Notes: generated by a model not told the origin, from the sequence alone. Positions 23,804 to 35,261 are shown, numbered from the stretch's first letter. The stretch: DNA of 64,000 nt from Clostridium sp. MD294 (GCF_000364165.2 NZ_CP097810.1:1426001-1490000), one strand, 5' to 3'. Translations and numbers: made by a program.

Positions 23804-25729
23804 ATGGCAATCGTAGAAATGAGTAAGCTTTCCATTATTGGTCTAAATGCAGACAAGCGTGCTATATTGCGTTTGCTGATAGAAAATGGTTTGGTGCAGA
23901 TTGATGATAGTTCTTACCTGTTGGAAGAAGAATATGGTGAAACATTGCAAAGAGATAGTGCAGAGTCTGAGGTGATACAGCTTGACCAAAAAATATCACT
24001 TTTGACACAGTGCTTAGAAAGCATTAAAAAGTATGTCACAATAAAAAAGCCAATGTTTGCACCAAAAACAGAATATCATGCAATACAAAGTGAAATAGAA
24101 GAGGACAAAATATTTGAAACAGCAGTAAAAATCAATATGCTTCATAGAGATTTGGAAGCTGCTAAAAATGAAGAAAATGTAGCAATGATGAAAAAAGAAA
24201 TACTTTTACCATGGGCTTCATTAGATGTTCCTCTGCATCAAATGGAAACAAAGTATAGCAAAATGATATTAGGAACATTTCCAACAACAATGAAATTAGT
24301 GCAAGTTCTACCAAAATTGGAAGAGGTAGCACTAGAAAGCATTGTGAATGTAGTAAAATCCGATAAGCAGTTTGACTATTGTTATGTTGTTGCACATAAG
24401 GAAGCTTATGAGAAAACAATGGAATTACTCAAAGAATTTGGATTTGTGCCAGCAACGCTGCCAAAAGTGGAAGGAACACCACAACAAGGTATTAAAGAAC
24501 TTGAAAATCAAATTGAACAGCGTAAAAAAGAACAGGCACAGCTTGCAGAAAGCATTAAGCGTTATGCAAATACCATACCAGAATTGGAAAATCTTTACGA
24601 CTATTACACAATACAAAGAGAAGAAAGAAAGGTACACGAAAAACTAGTAACAACACAAAACACATTTTGTTTAAGTGGCTGGCTTCCATATGAAAAAGCA
24701 CAAGGCTTAAAACAAGAATTAGAGGGTAAATTTCATTGTTGTGTAGAAACAGAAAAAGGAAATGCAGAAGAAGGATACCCAATATTGTTGGAAAATAATA
24801 GTATTGTAACACCATTTGAAAGTGTTACAAATATGTATAGCTGTCCAAGTACAAAAGATATTGACCCCAATAGTATTATGTCTATATTCTATATTATATT
24901 TTTTGGTATGATGCTCAGTGACGCAGGCTATGGTATTATTATTGCACTTGTATGTTTCCTCATTGTAAAAAAAGGGAAGATGGGAAAAGGCGAGGGCAAT
25001 TTATTTAAATTGCTTGGTTGGTGTGGCATTTCTACTGTAGTTTGGGGATTAATATTTGGTGGTGTGTTTGGAGATTTAATTAAAATTCCAGCTCTGATAA
25101 GTCCTTTAGATGATGTTATGATACTTATGGGAATGTCATTAGCATTTGGTATTGTGCATATTTATGTGGGTCTTGGTATAAAAGGATATATGTTAATAAG
25201 AGATGGCAAGGCATTAGATGCTCTTTTTGATGTAGGACTTTGGTATTTATTTATTACTGGAATTTGTCTTCTTGTAATACCTGTTGTGGCTGGACCTATA
25301 GGTATATTTGGAGAAATAGGAAAATACCTTGCAATAATAGGTGCAGTAGGATTGGTATTAACACAGGGAAGAAGCTTCAAAGGCATTGTCATGAAAGGAT
25401 ATAAAGGCGTAGCTAGTTTATATGGCATTACAAGCTATTTTGCAGATATACTTTCTTATTCTCGTTTGATGGCACTTTGTTTATCAACAGGAGTTATTGG
25501 TCAGGTTATCAATTTGTTGGGAGATATAGCGGGGCCTATACCAGCAATATTTATAGGTGTAATAGGTCATACAGCAAACTTGTTAATCAATGCTTTGGGT
25601 GCGTATGTGCATACAAGTAGATTGCAGTATGTTGAATTTTTTGGAAAATTCTTTGAAGGTGGCGGTATTCCGTTTACACCATTTAAAAGAAAAACAAAAT
25701 ATACTGCAATTCGTACAGAACAAAATTAA
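23804..25729 (+). CDS. ntpI: V-type ATPase subunit I
   Basis: 641 residues. The N-terminal 330 residues are soluble with helical hairpins, and the C-terminal half contains seven or eight hydrophobic helices (from SIMSIFYIIFFGMMLSDAGYG onward). Family motifs include MLSDAGYG, SYSRLMALCLSTGVIG and the C-terminal ALGAYVHTSRLQYVEFFGKF. The membrane half forms the ion half-channels facing the K ring; the soluble half joins the stalk subunits E/G. Confidence 0.95.
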   Translation: MAIVEMSKLSIIGLNADKRAILRLLIENGLVQIDDSSYLLEEEYGETLQRDSAESEVIQLDQKISLLTQCLESIKKYVTIKKPMFAPKTEYHAIQSEIEEDKIFETAVKINMLHRDLEAAKNEENVAMMKKEILLPWASLDVPLHQMETKYSKMILGTFPTTMKLVQVLPKLEEVALESIVNVVKSDKQFDYCYVVAHKEAYEKTMELLKEFGFVPATLPKVEGTPQQGIKELENQIEQRKKEQAQLAESIKRYANTIPELENLYDYYTIQREERKVHEKLVTTQNTFCLSGWLPYEKAQGLKQELEGKFHCCVETEKGNAEEGYPILLENNSIVTPFESVTNMYSCPSTKDIDPNSIMSIFYIIFFGMMLSDAGYGIIIALVCFLIVKKGKMGKGEGNLFKLLGWCGISTVVWGLIFGGVFGDLIKIPALISPLDDVMILMGMSLAFGIVHIYVGLGIKGYMLIRDGKALDALFDVGLWYLFITGICLLVIPVVAGPIGIFGEIGKYLAIIGAVGLVLTQGRSFKGIVMKGYKGVASLYGITSYFADILSYSRLMALCLSTGVIGQVINLLGDIAGPIPAIFIGVIGHTANLLINALGAYVHTSRLQYVEFFGKFFEGGGIPFTPFKRKTKYTAIRTEQN

Positions 25730-25770
25730 AATAATTTTAATGATACAAAAAAACAAAAAAGGAGATGTAA

Positions 25771-26265
<495 letters not shown>

Positions 26266-26304
26266 TGAGAGAAAATAAAAATTGTAGAAGGAGGAAGCAC
26301 TCCT

Positions 26305-26868
26305 ATGAGTAGTGAAAAAAAGATAATAGATAAAATTGTAGCAGATGCTGTAGCAGAAAAAGCGAAAATATTAGAAAAATCAAAAAAAGAGGCAGATGCT
26401 GTAATCAGTAAAGCACAAGAACAGTCTGCTAAAATAATGGAAAATGAAGATGTTCTTTCTGATGCCGAAGCAGAAAAGGCAAGAGGAAAAGAAATTTCTG
26501 GTGCAGAAATGGAAGCAAAGAAAATGGTGCTTGCCACAAAACAGCAATGTGTAAAAATGGCATTAGATAGAGTAAAACAAAAACTTTCAGAGCTTTCAGA
26601 GCAAGAATATGTTGCAATGATTGGTGCTATGATAGAAACAGCAGAAAAGGGAGAGGAAATTATACTTTCTCAAAAAGATAAACAAAATGAGGCATTGATG
26701 TCAAAAATGGCAGAAAAGAATATTGTAGTAGCTGATGAAACAAGACCTTTAGAAGGTGGTTTTATTGTAAAAAAAGGCGAAATTGAATATAACTATTCTT
26801 TTGAAGCAATATTGACAGTAGAAAAAGAGAATATTGAACAAATTGCAGCAGAAATATTATTTGCGTAA
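26305..26868 (+). CDS. ntpE: V-type ATPase subunit E
   Basis: 187 residues. The first 110 residues form a charged, Ala/Lys/Glu-rich helix (KKIIDKIVADAVAEKAKILE) and the C-terminal part forms an alpha/beta head (EEIILSQKDKQNEAL, then GGFIVKKGEIEYNYSFEAIL) that binds the catalytic head. It pairs with subunit G as peripheral stalk. AGGAGGAAG site. Confidence 0.9.
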   Translation: MSSEKKIIDKIVADAVAEKAKILEKSKKEADAVISKAQEQSAKIMENEDVLSDAEAEKARGKEISGAEMEAKKMVLATKQQCVKMALDRVKQKLSELSEQEYVAMIGAMIETAEKGEEIILSQKDKQNEALMSKMAEKNIVVADETRPLEGGFIVKKGEIEYNYSFEAILTVEKENIEQIAAEILFA

Positions 26869-26880
26869 GGAGGGTGTAAA

Positions 26881-27858
26881 ATGGCAGAAGAAAAAATATA
26901 TCCTTATGCTGTAGCACGAATACGTGTGCTGGAAAAAAACCTTCTGAGCAAACAGACGTTAAATCAAATGGCAGATGAGAGAGAGATAGAGAGCTGTTTG
27001 AGAACATTAACAGAATATGGCTATGATAGTGTGCCAGAAGGCAATGCGAGAGAGTTTGAGCAAGTGCTTTCTGCTGAATTGAGTAAAACATATGCAGTAA
27101 TACGTGAGTTGGTGCCAGAGGAAAAATTTATAAATATTTTTCTATATAAAAATGACTATCAAAACTTGAAAGTTCTTTTAAAACAGGAAGTTTCTGGTAT
27201 TGATGGAGCACAATATATTGTAAAGGGTGGCACAGAACCCGTAGAAAAATTAAAACAGTCCATACTGGATAGAAACTATACAGATTTGCCTAAAATAATG
27301 GGGGAAGCTATAGAGGAAGCATTAGAGCTTTATAGTAAAACACAAAGTGGACAAATGATAGATATTGCATTAGATAGAGGTGCATTCCGCCAGATGGCAC
27401 AGTCAGCAAAAGAGTCTGAAAATACTTTTGTAATGGGCTATACAGCAAGAGTGTGCGATTTGACAAATCTGAAAAGTTTTTTAAGAATGAGGCATATGAA
27501 TAAAGACTTTGGTGCATTTATGAATGTATTTGTAGAGGGTGGAGATATTTCATCATCTGTATTTTTTAATGCATATGGTACAGATAATCCAGTAGACCAG
27601 TTTAAAGGTACAAGATATGACCAAATATTTGAAATTGGTGTAGAGAAAGGATTTACAGAATTTGAAAAAATGTGTGATGACTTTATTATGGATTATGTAA
27701 AATCAGCAAAATATATTGCTTTAACATTAGAGCCATTGATTGCGTATTTGTATGCAAAAGAGTCAGAAATAAAAACAGTGCGTATTATATTAACAAGTAA
27801 ACTCAACCAAATTAGCAGTGAAATTATTAAAGAAAGGGTGCGAGAGGCGTATGTATAA
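26881..27858 (+). CDS. ntpC: V-type ATPase subunit C (NtpC/d type)
   Basis: 325 residues, mostly helical, with the repeated three-part pattern of the V-ATPase d/C subunit (YAVARIRVLEKNLLSK at the start and ESEIKTVRIILTSKLN near the end). It links the rotor shaft to the K ring. The start has AGGAGGGTG, and its last 8 bases overlap the start of subunit F. Confidence 0.92.
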   Translation: MAEEKIYPYAVARIRVLEKNLLSKQTLNQMADEREIESCLRTLTEYGYDSVPEGNAREFEQVLSAELSKTYAVIRELVPEEKFINIFLYKNDYQNLKVLLKQEVSGIDGAQYIVKGGTEPVEKLKQSILDRNYTDLPKIMGEAIEEALELYSKTQSGQMIDIALDRGAFRQMAQSAKESENTFVMGYTARVCDLTNLKSFLRMRHMNKDFGAFMNVFVEGGDISSSVFFNAYGTDNPVDQFKGTRYDQIFEIGVEKGFTEFEKMCDDFIMDYVKSAKYIALTLEPLIAYLYAKESEIKTVRIILTSKLNQISSEIIKERVREAYV

Positions 27859-28168
27859 AGTAGGTATCATAGGCGACAAAGATAGTATTATGGGCTTTCT
27901 TGCACTTGGCATTGATATTTTTCCAGCTTATGAAGCAGATGATATTAAAAAAAATATAAGAAATTTGGTAGAAAAAGAATATGCTATTATATACATCACA
28001 GAGCAAGCGAGTCTTTTGGTACAGGAATATATTGCACGATATAAAGACAATAGATTACCAGCCATAATAATCATTCCTGGTATAGGAGGAAGTATGGGAA
28101 TAGGTATGAATGAAGTAAGAGAGTCAGCAAAACGTGCCATAGGTGCAGATATATTGTTCAGTGAATAA
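27851..28168 (+). CDS. ntpG: V-type ATPase subunit F (NtpG)
   Basis: 105 residues from the ATG at 27851, inside the end of subunit C. Starts [21 protein letters not shown], the standard opening of subunit F, and ends with the C-terminal tail after GIGGSMGIG. It is a Rossmann-like rotor subunit that binds D. The longer frame from 27818 has no support. Confidence 0.92.
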   Translation: MYKVGIIGDKDSIMGFLALGIDIFPAYEADDIKKNIRNLVEKEYAIIYITEQASLLVQEYIARYKDNRLPAIIIIPGIGGSMGIGMNEVRESAKRAIGADILFSE

Positions 28169-28211
28169 AGGGACAGTATATGAAAAAAATAGAATGTGGG
28201 TGAGTATAAAT

Positions 28212-29987
28212 ATGAAAACAGGCACAGTCATAAAAGTGTCAGGTCCTCTTGTTGTAGCAGAGGGCATGAGAGAAGCCAATATGTTTGACGTTGTTCGTGT
28301 TTCTGAAAAACATTTGATTGGCGAAATTATTGAAATGCACGGAGAGAATGCTTCTATACAGGTATATGAAGAAACATCAGGACTTGGACCAGGAGAAGAA
28401 GTTGTGTCACTGGGTATGCCAATGAGCGTTGAACTTGGACCTGGTTTGATTTCAACGATTTATGATGGTATACAAAGACCATTAGAAAAATTGTATGAAG
28501 TATCTGGAACAAATATACAAAGAGGTGTAGAAGTAGACTCTTTAAATAGAGAAAAGAAATGGAAATTTGAGCCAGTAAAAAATATTGGCGATGAAGTTGT
28601 TGCAGGCGATATTATTGGTGCAGTACAAGAAACAGCAGTAGTAAGTTGTAAAATCATGGTACCTTATGGTGTTTCAGGTAAAATCAAAGAGATATTTATG
28701 GGAGATTTTACAGTAGAGGAAACTGTTTGTATTATTACAAATGAAAAAGGTGAAGATGTGCCTTTGACAATGATGCAAAAATGGCCTGTACGTAAAGAAA
28801 GACCATACAAAGAAAAACAATCACCAGACTCTTTACTTGTAACAGGACAGAGAGTTATTGACACATTTTTCCCTATTACAAAGGGCGGTGTTGCAGCTAT
28901 TCCAGGACCATTCGGAAGTGGTAAAACAGTAACACAGCATCAGCTTGCAAAATGGGCAGATGCAGATATTGTTGTATATATTGGTTGTGGAGAACGTGGA
29001 AATGAAATGACAGACGTTTTGAATGAGTTTCCAGAATTGAAAGACCCTCGTACTGGGGAGTCATTGATGCAGAGAACAGTGCTGATTGCAAATACATCAG
29101 ATATGCCTGTTGCGGCTCGTGAAGCATCTATTTATACAGGTATTACAATAGCAGAGTTCTTTAGAGATATGGGCTATAGTGTAGCACTTATGGCAGACTC
29201 CACATCACGTTGGGCAGAGGCATTGCGTGAAATGTCTGGACGTTTGGAAGAAATGCCTGGTGAAGAAGGTTACCCAGCTTATTTGGGAAGCCGTTTAGCA
29301 CAGTTCTATGAAAGAGCCGGCAGAGTAATCTGTTTGGGAAATGAGGGCAGAATGGGAACATTGACAGCCATTGGTGCGGTATCCCCTCCTGGTGGTGACA
29401 CATCTGAACCTGTTTCACAGGCAACACTGAGAATTGTAAAAGTATTCTGGGGATTGGACGCTTCATTAGCATATAAACGTCATTTCCCTGCAATTAACTG
29501 GCTGACAAGTTATTCATTGTATCAAGATAAAGTAGATGATTGGTCAGAAAGAAATGTTGATGAAAACTTTGCAAAACAAAGACAGGAAGCTATGAAACTT
29601 TTGCAAACAGAGGCAGAATTGCAAGAAATCGTGCAATTGGTTGGTGTAGACTCACTTTCTCATAGTGATAGATTGATATTGGAAACATCACGTTCTATTC
29701 GTGAGGACTTTTTGCATCAAAACTCTTTCCATGAAGTAGACACATATACTTCACTGCATAAACAATATAGAATGTTAAGATTGATATTGGAATTTTATAG
29801 AATTGCAGGAGAAGCTATTGCACAGGGCGTTTCTATTATAAAAATTTCAAAAATGTCAGTAATAGAAAGAATAGGCCGTGCAAAATATGTTGAAGAAGAA
29901 AATGTTGATAAAGCATATGATGAAATAGAAAAAGATATACAAACAGAAGTAGACGACTTAATTAAGAAAGGGGCTGAAGAATTATGA
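28212..29987 (+). CDS. ntpA: V-type ATPase catalytic subunit A
   Basis: 591 residues from the ATG at 28212 ([16 protein letters not shown]); upstream in-frame codons reach back to 28143 but would overlap subunit F. It has the non-homologous insert typical of V-type A subunits, the P-loop [19 protein letters not shown], and [22 protein letters not shown]. It hydrolyses ATP to drive rotation. Its stop overlaps the start of subunit B by 4 bp. Confidence 0.97.
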   Translation: MKTGTVIKVSGPLVVAEGMREANMFDVVRVSEKHLIGEIIEMHGENASIQVYEETSGLGPGEEVVSLGMPMSVELGPGLISTIYDGIQRPLEKLYEVSGTNIQRGVEVDSLNREKKWKFEPVKNIGDEVVAGDIIGAVQETAVVSCKIMVPYGVSGKIKEIFMGDFTVEETVCIITNEKGEDVPLTMMQKWPVRKERPYKEKQSPDSLLVTGQRVIDTFFPITKGGVAAIPGPFGSGKTVTQHQLAKWADADIVVYIGCGERGNEMTDVLNEFPELKDPRTGESLMQRTVLIANTSDMPVAAREASIYTGITIAEFFRDMGYSVALMADSTSRWAEALREMSGRLEEMPGEEGYPAYLGSRLAQFYERAGRVICLGNEGRMGTLTAIGAVSPPGGDTSEPVSQATLRIVKVFWGLDASLAYKRHFPAINWLTSYSLYQDKVDDWSERNVDENFAKQRQEAMKLLQTEAELQEIVQLVGVDSLSHSDRLILETSRSIREDFLHQNSFHEVDTYTSLHKQYRMLRLILEFYRIAGEAIAQGVSIIKISKMSVIERIGRAKYVEEENVDKAYDEIEKDIQTEVDDLIKKGAEEL

Positions 29988-31360
29988 TAAAAGAATATAA
30001 AAGTATTCAAGAAGTAGCAGGCCCTCTTATGGTAGTTACTGGCGTTGAAAATGTAAAATATGATGAGCTTGGCGAAATAGAACTTTCTAATGGTGAAATC
30101 AGAAGATGTAAAGTGTTGGAAGTCAATGGAGATAATGCTCTGGTGCAGCTTTTTGAGGCATCTACAGGTATTAACCTTTCTGAAAGTAAAGTACGCTTTT
30201 TGGGAAAAAGCCTTGACTTTGGTGTTTCTCCTGACATATTAGGACGTGTATTTAGTGGTATGGGAAAACCTATTGATGGTGGCCCTGAAATTATTCCAGA
30301 AAAACGTCTTGATGTAAATGGTGCACCTATTAACCCTGCGGCTAGAGAGTATCCAGCAGAATTTATACAAACAGGTGTATCTGCTATTGATGGTTTGAAT
30401 ACATTGGTTAGAGGTCAAAAATTGCCTATATTCTCTGCAGCTGGTTTGCCTCATGCAAATTTAGCAGTACAGATAGCAAGACAAGCAAAAGTTAGAGGTA
30501 CAGACTCAAAATTCGCCGTTGTATTTGCGGCTGTAGGTATTACATTTGAAGACGCAGAATTCTTTATCAATGACTTTAAAGCAACAGGTGCCATTGACCG
30601 TTCTGTAGTGTTTGTAAATTTGGCAAATGACCCTGCTGTTGAACGTATTTCTACGCCAAAAATGGCATTGACAGCAGCAGAATATTTAGCATTTGAACAA
30701 GGTATGCACGTATTGGTTATTATTACAGATATTACAAACTATGCAGAGGCATTGCGTGAAATTTCTGCGGCGAAAAAAGAAGTTCCTGGTCGTAGAGGTT
30801 ATCCTGGATATTTGTATACAGACTTGGCAACAATGTATGAAAGAGCTGGAAGAATGAAAGGAAAAGAAGGCTCTATTACAATGATACCTATACTAACAAT
30901 GCCAGAAGAAGATAAAACACACCCTATACCTGACTTAACAGGATATATTACAGAAGGTCAGATAATACTGACAAGAGATTTGTATAAAAAAGGTGTAGAA
31001 CCTCCTGTTGATGTTATGCCATCACTTTCCCGTTTGAAAGATAAAGGTATTGGTAAAGGTAAAACAAGAGAAGACCATGCAGATACTATGAACCAGTTGT
31101 TTGCAGCATATTCTAGAGGAAAAGATGCCAAAGAATTGATGGCGATACTTGGTGAGTCTGCACTTTCAGAAATCGATTTGATTTATGCAAAATTTGCTAC
31201 AGAATTTGAAAATGAATATGTTTCACAAGGATTTAAAACAGATAGAACAATAGAGCAGACATTAGAAGTAGGCTGGAAATTGTTGCGTATGCTTCCTAAG
31301 AGTGAATTAAAACGTATTCGTGATGAATACTTGGAGAAATATTTGCCAGAGGGAGAGTGA
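29984..31360 (+). CDS. ntpB: V-type ATPase subunit B
   Basis: 458 residues. Non-catalytic partner of [13 protein letters not shown] stands where a P-loop would be, and [25 protein letters not shown] follows, both as in B subunits. The start overlaps the stop of subunit A and has AAGAAAGGGG upstream. Three A and three B subunits form the head. Confidence 0.97.
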   Translation: MIKEYKSIQEVAGPLMVVTGVENVKYDELGEIELSNGEIRRCKVLEVNGDNALVQLFEASTGINLSESKVRFLGKSLDFGVSPDILGRVFSGMGKPIDGGPEIIPEKRLDVNGAPINPAAREYPAEFIQTGVSAIDGLNTLVRGQKLPIFSAAGLPHANLAVQIARQAKVRGTDSKFAVVFAAVGITFEDAEFFINDFKATGAIDRSVVFVNLANDPAVERISTPKMALTAAEYLAFEQGMHVLVIITDITNYAEALREISAAKKEVPGRRGYPGYLYTDLATMYERAGRMKGKEGSITMIPILTMPEEDKTHPIPDLTGYITEGQIILTRDLYKKGVEPPVDVMPSLSRLKDKGIGKGKTREDHADTMNQLFAAYSRGKDAKELMAILGESALSEIDLIYAKFATEFENEYVSQGFKTDRTIEQTLEVGWKLLRMLPKSELKRIRDEYLEKYLPEGE

Positions 31361-31366
31361 TAAACT

Positions 31367-32044
31367 GTGGCAAAATTAAATGTAAATCCAACCCGTATGG
31401 AAATGACACGATTAAAAAAGCAGTTAAAAACAGCTATAAGAGGTCATAAATTGTTAAAAGACAAATTGGACGAACTGATGAAGCAGTTTTTGGATATTGT
31501 CAAAGAAAATAAACGATTGAGAGAAGAAGCTGAAAAAGCATTAGATAGTGCTTATAAAAACTTTATTATCGCAAGAGCAGTGCTCAGTCAGGAATTTTTG
31601 GGAGAGGCTTTGATGATGCCAAAACAGTCTGTTGCTGTGGATGTTTCTGTAAAAAATATTATGAGTGTCAATGTACCTGTGTTTGATTTTAAAACAGAGG
31701 ATAATCAATCAGATATATACCCTTATGGTCTTGCTTTTACTTCTGGTGAATTAGATAGTGCTATGGAGTCATTCTCTGATGCTATGCAACCATTGCTGCG
31801 TCTGGCAGAAAGTGAAAAAACAGCACAGCTTTTGGCACAAGAAATTGAAAAAACAAGAAGAAGAGTAAATGCACTTGAAAATGTCATGATACCAAATTAT
31901 GAAGAAACCATAAAATATATTTCTATGAAATTAGAAGAAAATGACAGAGCAAGTACTACAAGATTGATGAAAGTAAAAGATATGATTGCGAAAAAGGCTA
32001 TTGAAGAAAGAAGACAGAAAGATAAAGTTTTGCAGCAAGCATAA
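31367..32044 (+). CDS. ntpD: V-type ATPase subunit D
   Basis: 225 residues, mainly two long helices that form the central shaft. The N-terminus NVNPTRMEMTRLKKQL and the C-terminal RRVNALENVMIPNYEETIKYI are diagnostic. Last gene of the operon, 6 bp after subunit B and followed by a terminator. No NtpH/NtpJ-like gene follows, unlike in Enterococcus hirae. Confidence 0.96.
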   Translation: MAKLNVNPTRMEMTRLKKQLKTAIRGHKLLKDKLDELMKQFLDIVKENKRLREEAEKALDSAYKNFIIARAVLSQEFLGEALMMPKQSVAVDVSVKNIMSVNVPVFDFKTEDNQSDIYPYGLAFTSGELDSAMESFSDAMQPLLRLAESEKTAQLLAQEIEKTRRRVNALENVMIPNYEETIKYISMKLEENDRASTTRLMKVKDMIAKKAIEERRQKDKVLQQA

Positions 32045-32060
32045 TAAATAATACATGAAA

Positions 32061-32105
32061 AAAAACAGCAATACTGATGTAATTGAAAACAGTATTGCTG
32101 TTTTT
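32061..32105 (+). terminator. Terminator of the V-ATPase operon
   Basis: AAACAGCAATACTG pairs with CAGTATTGCTGTTT around 13 bases and runs into T residues. Long perfect stem. Confidence 0.9.
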
Positions 32106-32109
32106 ATAT

Positions 32110-32298
32110 TTATTCGTTTTTAAATTTTTGAAAATATTGTTCTGATTGTTGTTGTGTTAAATTAAATCTTTTTTGTAGTTTTTGTAAAATTTTTTATTTA
32201 GAATAACCCTATTCTAAATAGTCTATTATAAGTACTTTAATTACTTGTTTTTTATTTATTTCTCCATTTACTAATATAATTAAAATGATTATATCAAT
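32110..32298 (-). pseudogene. Decayed small ORF with two in-frame stops
   Basis: On the minus strand a frame ending at 32110 reads ...NGEINKKQVIKVL..., then DYLE-stop-GYSK-stop-KILQKLQKRF, then NLTQQQSEQYFQKFKNE and a stop. The stretches look like protein (amphipathic, charged, helical), and both internal stops (TAG at 32209, TAA at 32194) are one base from sense codons. It has no clear start. It could be the remains of a small regulator-like protein. Chance coding is not excluded. Confidence 0.35.
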
Positions 32299-32322
32299 TT
32301 ATTCAATAGAATATACTGTTGA

Positions 32323-33702
32323 TTATTCGTTAGGAGTATAAGGTTTTGTTACATAACAGGCTCTACCGTTTTCTTTTGCTTTGTATAAAACATCATCTGT
32401 TTGTGATAATAAATATTTGACATCTTGAGGAAAAACAAATTGATATGCACCTATACTGCAACTAATTTTTCTATTAGGTAGTGTATCAGAAATAGCATAA
32501 AGAAATTGATCTAATTGCTGTTTTAGTTGTTGTTCTGAAAGTGGACTTTCAATAATAACAGCAAATTCGTCACCGCCAATTCTGCCTACTTTTCCATATT
32601 CACTAAATGTATTTTGTAAATTTGTTGCGATTGTTTTTAAAACTTTGTCACCTGTAGAATGTCCAAAAGTGTCGTTAATTGATTTAAAATAATCGGCATC
32701 TACAAACAAAAACCAACCCATTTTTTTTAAATCTGTATGATTTGTTTTTTGTGCTTTTTCACAATGATAAAGAAACATTCTTCTTCCCATTATACCAGTC
32801 AATTCATCTATTTCTCCCTTATATTCTTTGTATGACATATATTTGTAAATAGAAATCAATAAAACAACTGAAATAATGTTTAATGAAAACAAAGAAATTA
32901 AAAACTGTATTTGCAAAAGCAATAAATCAGCAGAAATAACATCAGATACTTCTATACCATGCCATTTCAGCATATAGTATTCTCTTTGAGAAAAATAGAT
33001 TGCTGAAAAAATTGCCATACATAACATAGAAAATTCAAATAACACAAAAAGTAAATTCATTTTTTTAGAGGCGTAAGGATTTTGAACAGATTGATTGATA
33101 TATGATTTAATACTTTGTATGGTATCACTTTGATAAATTGCCCAAAATAATTCAACCACAACAATACAAATGATTATAAAAATTATAGTGTTTAAATTCA
33201 AATGAAATGTAGAACTGTAATCATAACCAAATTCTGGAAATAATATTCCCATTGTGGTGTAGACAAATAAAGAGTGTACTTTAGGTGCAATAGCAGAAAT
33301 CACACCTATCCATATACAATAATGTTTTCTTTTTCTTGCAAATGCAAAAGCAATTCCTACGAAAAGTCCAAAAAGTACCCTTGTTCCAATACTTAAAAAA
33401 AAGCTACTAATAGGAGAATTACTTAAAAAAGGAGAAAATATTGCATCAGAAGGCATAACATAAGAAGCTGATGCTTTGTACATACTAGAAAGTCCGAATA
33501 AAAATCCCATAATGATAGATTGTGTAGTACCTAAAAGACAGCCTGTTATCAAAATAGGAAGATATGCTATTGTAATAGAAATGGGTGCTATATGAATATA
33601 TCCTAAAAAAGTAAATGACATGAGAAGTTCCATCGCAATTAGAAAGTAAAAAAAATAACGGTCAAAATAAGAAATACTCCATGACTTTTTTATTGTGTTC
33701 AT
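32323..33702 (-). CDS. Membrane diguanylate cyclase (GGDEF)
   Basis: 459 residues from the ATG at 33702, which has AAAGAGG upstream; a longer TTG frame from 33726 lacks an RBS. The N-terminal 300 residues hold about eight hydrophobic helices. The C-terminal domain (about 300-455) carries DELTGIMGRRMF, WFLFVDADYFKSINDTFGHS and the active site RIGGDEFAVI, so cyclic-di-GMP synthesis is expected. The early membrane segment (IAYLPILITGCLLGTTQSII) resembles substrate-binding ECF S-components more than a usual sensor, suggesting that it may detect a small molecule. Confidence 0.88.
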   Translation of the reverse strand: MNTIKKSWSISYFDRYFFYFLIAMELLMSFTFLGYIHIAPISITIAYLPILITGCLLGTTQSIIMGFLFGLSSMYKASASYVMPSDAIFSPFLSNSPISSFFLSIGTRVLFGLFVGIAFAFARKRKHYCIWIGVISAIAPKVHSLFVYTTMGILFPEFGYDYSSTFHLNLNTIIFIIICIVVVELFWAIYQSDTIQSIKSYINQSVQNPYASKKMNLLFVLFEFSMLCMAIFSAIYFSQREYYMLKWHGIEVSDVISADLLLLQIQFLISLFSLNIISVVLLISIYKYMSYKEYKGEIDELTGIMGRRMFLYHCEKAQKTNHTDLKKMGWFLFVDADYFKSINDTFGHSTGDKVLKTIATNLQNTFSEYGKVGRIGGDEFAVIIESPLSEQQLKQQLDQFLYAISDTLPNRKISCSIGAYQFVFPQDVKYLLSQTDDVLYKAKENGRACYVTKPYTPNE

Positions 33703-33983
33703 AATATACCTCTTTCCAAATATCAATTATGGTTTTATGTTATTGTATTTGTATTCATAGAAATTATAACAAAAAAATAACTCTATGAAAAATAACAGCT
33801 AAACTGTTATAAAATTTGGCAATCATTTATCAAGTTATATCATTTTATGACATAATATTACAATTTTTTTGACATTATTTTGAATAATTACAAAATATAA
33901 CTGAATAATTATAGTTTATTTTAAACAAAAAGTCAATATTTTGAAATAAAATAATACATCTGTAAAAAATCATTTCAAGGCAC
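33703..33983. other. AT-rich gap between GGDEF gene and second ABC operon
   Basis: No gene seen. It holds the minus-strand leader of the GGDEF gene and a small dyad TAACAG-CTAAA-CTGTTA at 33797-33813. Confidence 0.45.
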
Positions 33984-34015
33984 AAAATAAAAACGATATG
34001 CTTATAGCATATCGT
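33984..34015 (-). terminator. Terminator of the second ABC operon
   Basis: On the minus strand ACGATATGC pairs with GCATATCGT around TATAA and is followed by a T-rich tract. Confidence 0.8.
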
Positions 34016-34031
34016 TATTGTTCATATTGTG

Positions 34032-35261
34032 TTATTCATAACGTAATGCAGTAATGGGGTCAGATTTTGCAGCTTTTCTAGCAGGATATAATCCAAAGAA
34101 AATACCCACCAATGCAGAAAATGCAAAAGCCATAAGCATAACAGAAGGTTTTACAACAACATCAACGCCTAGTGCAGTGCCGCCTGCAATGACAATACCA
34201 GCACCTAAACTCGCACCTATAATGCCGCCTACTAAAGATATTACAGCGGACTCAATTAAAAATTGTGTTAAAACATCTCCTGTTCTGGCACCGAGTGCTT
34301 TTCTGATACCGATTTCTCTTGTTCTTTCTGTAACAGAAACAAGCATAATATTCATAATACCTATACCACCTACTACAAGTGAAATTGCTGCAATGGCTCC
34401 TACTGCTATAGAAAGTGTTCCTAGTATACTATCTGCTTCTCCCATAGCTTCCCTAGCAGAAGAATATCTGACATCTTCTGGTTGAGCATTTGTCATTCTT
34501 GCTACATAATTTGTAAATGTGCTTTGAAATGTAGCAGGGGCATTTTCAGATACAAACATATCAATCACCCAAACACCATTGATATTAATATCAAATATAA
34601 TGCTTTCAGGCACATAGGCAAGACCTCTGGTGTTGTCTGTACCTCCCAATAATTTCATAAGTACAGACTGACTGTTTCTGTAAATGCCTACAATATTAAA
34701 ATCATCTACAAATGTACCATTACCGCCTTGTGTGTATTTTACTTTCATTGTTTTGCCAACAACATCTGCCGTACCAAATAATTCTATAGCAGTAGCTTCT
34801 TCTAATACAATATTATTTTTTTTGCCTTCATAATCTTTGTCATTTAACATTCTTCCTGCTATAATATCTACTTTTTGCACTTTTTCATAACCGCCTCTTA
34901 CACCTGTGCATACCATATCATAGTTTTTTCTACCATTGATAGCTGTAGCTGTTCCGCCTTCTCCTGCTGAAATATATTCAATACTGTCAGCAAATACAGA
35001 AGTAATTTCATTGAATTGGTCAGCAGTAAAATTTTCACTGTAATAATAATAGCCGTCAAATTTCATAACATAACAGCGTACTCTGTTTAGTCCAATTTCT
35101 TCATATTCTTTAGCGAACATACTTCTCATAGTATCACCAATAGAAACAATAGCTATAACGGAACTGATACCTATAATCATGCCTAACATAGTCAAAAAAG
35201 AACGCATTTTGTTTACTCTAATTGCGGTTAAAGCAAGTTTCATATTTTCCCATAAAAGCAT
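34032..35261 (-). CDS. ABC transporter permease, MacB/FtsX type (second set)
   Basis: 409 residues. N-terminal helix in RSFLTMLGMIIGISSVIAIV, extracellular domain (about 45-280), then three helices with VGGIGIMNIMLVSVTERT and the coupling segment REIGIRKALGART, ending SDPITALRYE. Start ATG overlaps the ATPase stop by one base (TAATG) with AAAGGGGG upstream. Strongly similar in plan to the permease at 9634 but clearly a separate copy; here the gene order is adaptor, ATPase, permease on the minus strand and no two-component pair is attached. Confidence 0.95.
   Translation of the reverse strand: MLLWENMKLALTAIRVNKMRSFLTMLGMIIGISSVIAIVSIGDTMRSMFAKEYEEIGLNRVRCYVMKFDGYYYYSENFTADQFNEITSVFADSIEYISAGEGGTATAINGRKNYDMVCTGVRGGYEKVQKVDIIAGRMLNDKDYEGKKNNIVLEEATAIELFGTADVVGKTMKVKYTQGGNGTFVDDFNIVGIYRNSQSVLMKLLGGTDNTRGLAYVPESIIFDININGVWVIDMFVSENAPATFQSTFTNYVARMTNAQPEDVRYSSAREAMGEADSILGTLSIAVGAIAAISLVVGGIGIMNIMLVSVTERTREIGIRKALGARTGDVLTQFLIESAVISLVGGIIGASLGAGIVIAGGTALGVDVVVKPSVMLMAFAFSALVGIFFGLYPARKAAKSDPITALRYE

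Noticed and set aside
34054..34485. A 143-codon plus-strand frame inside the second permease
   Set aside because: Antisense shadow; the same kind of shadow occurs opposite the first permease, as expected from shared codon patterns.
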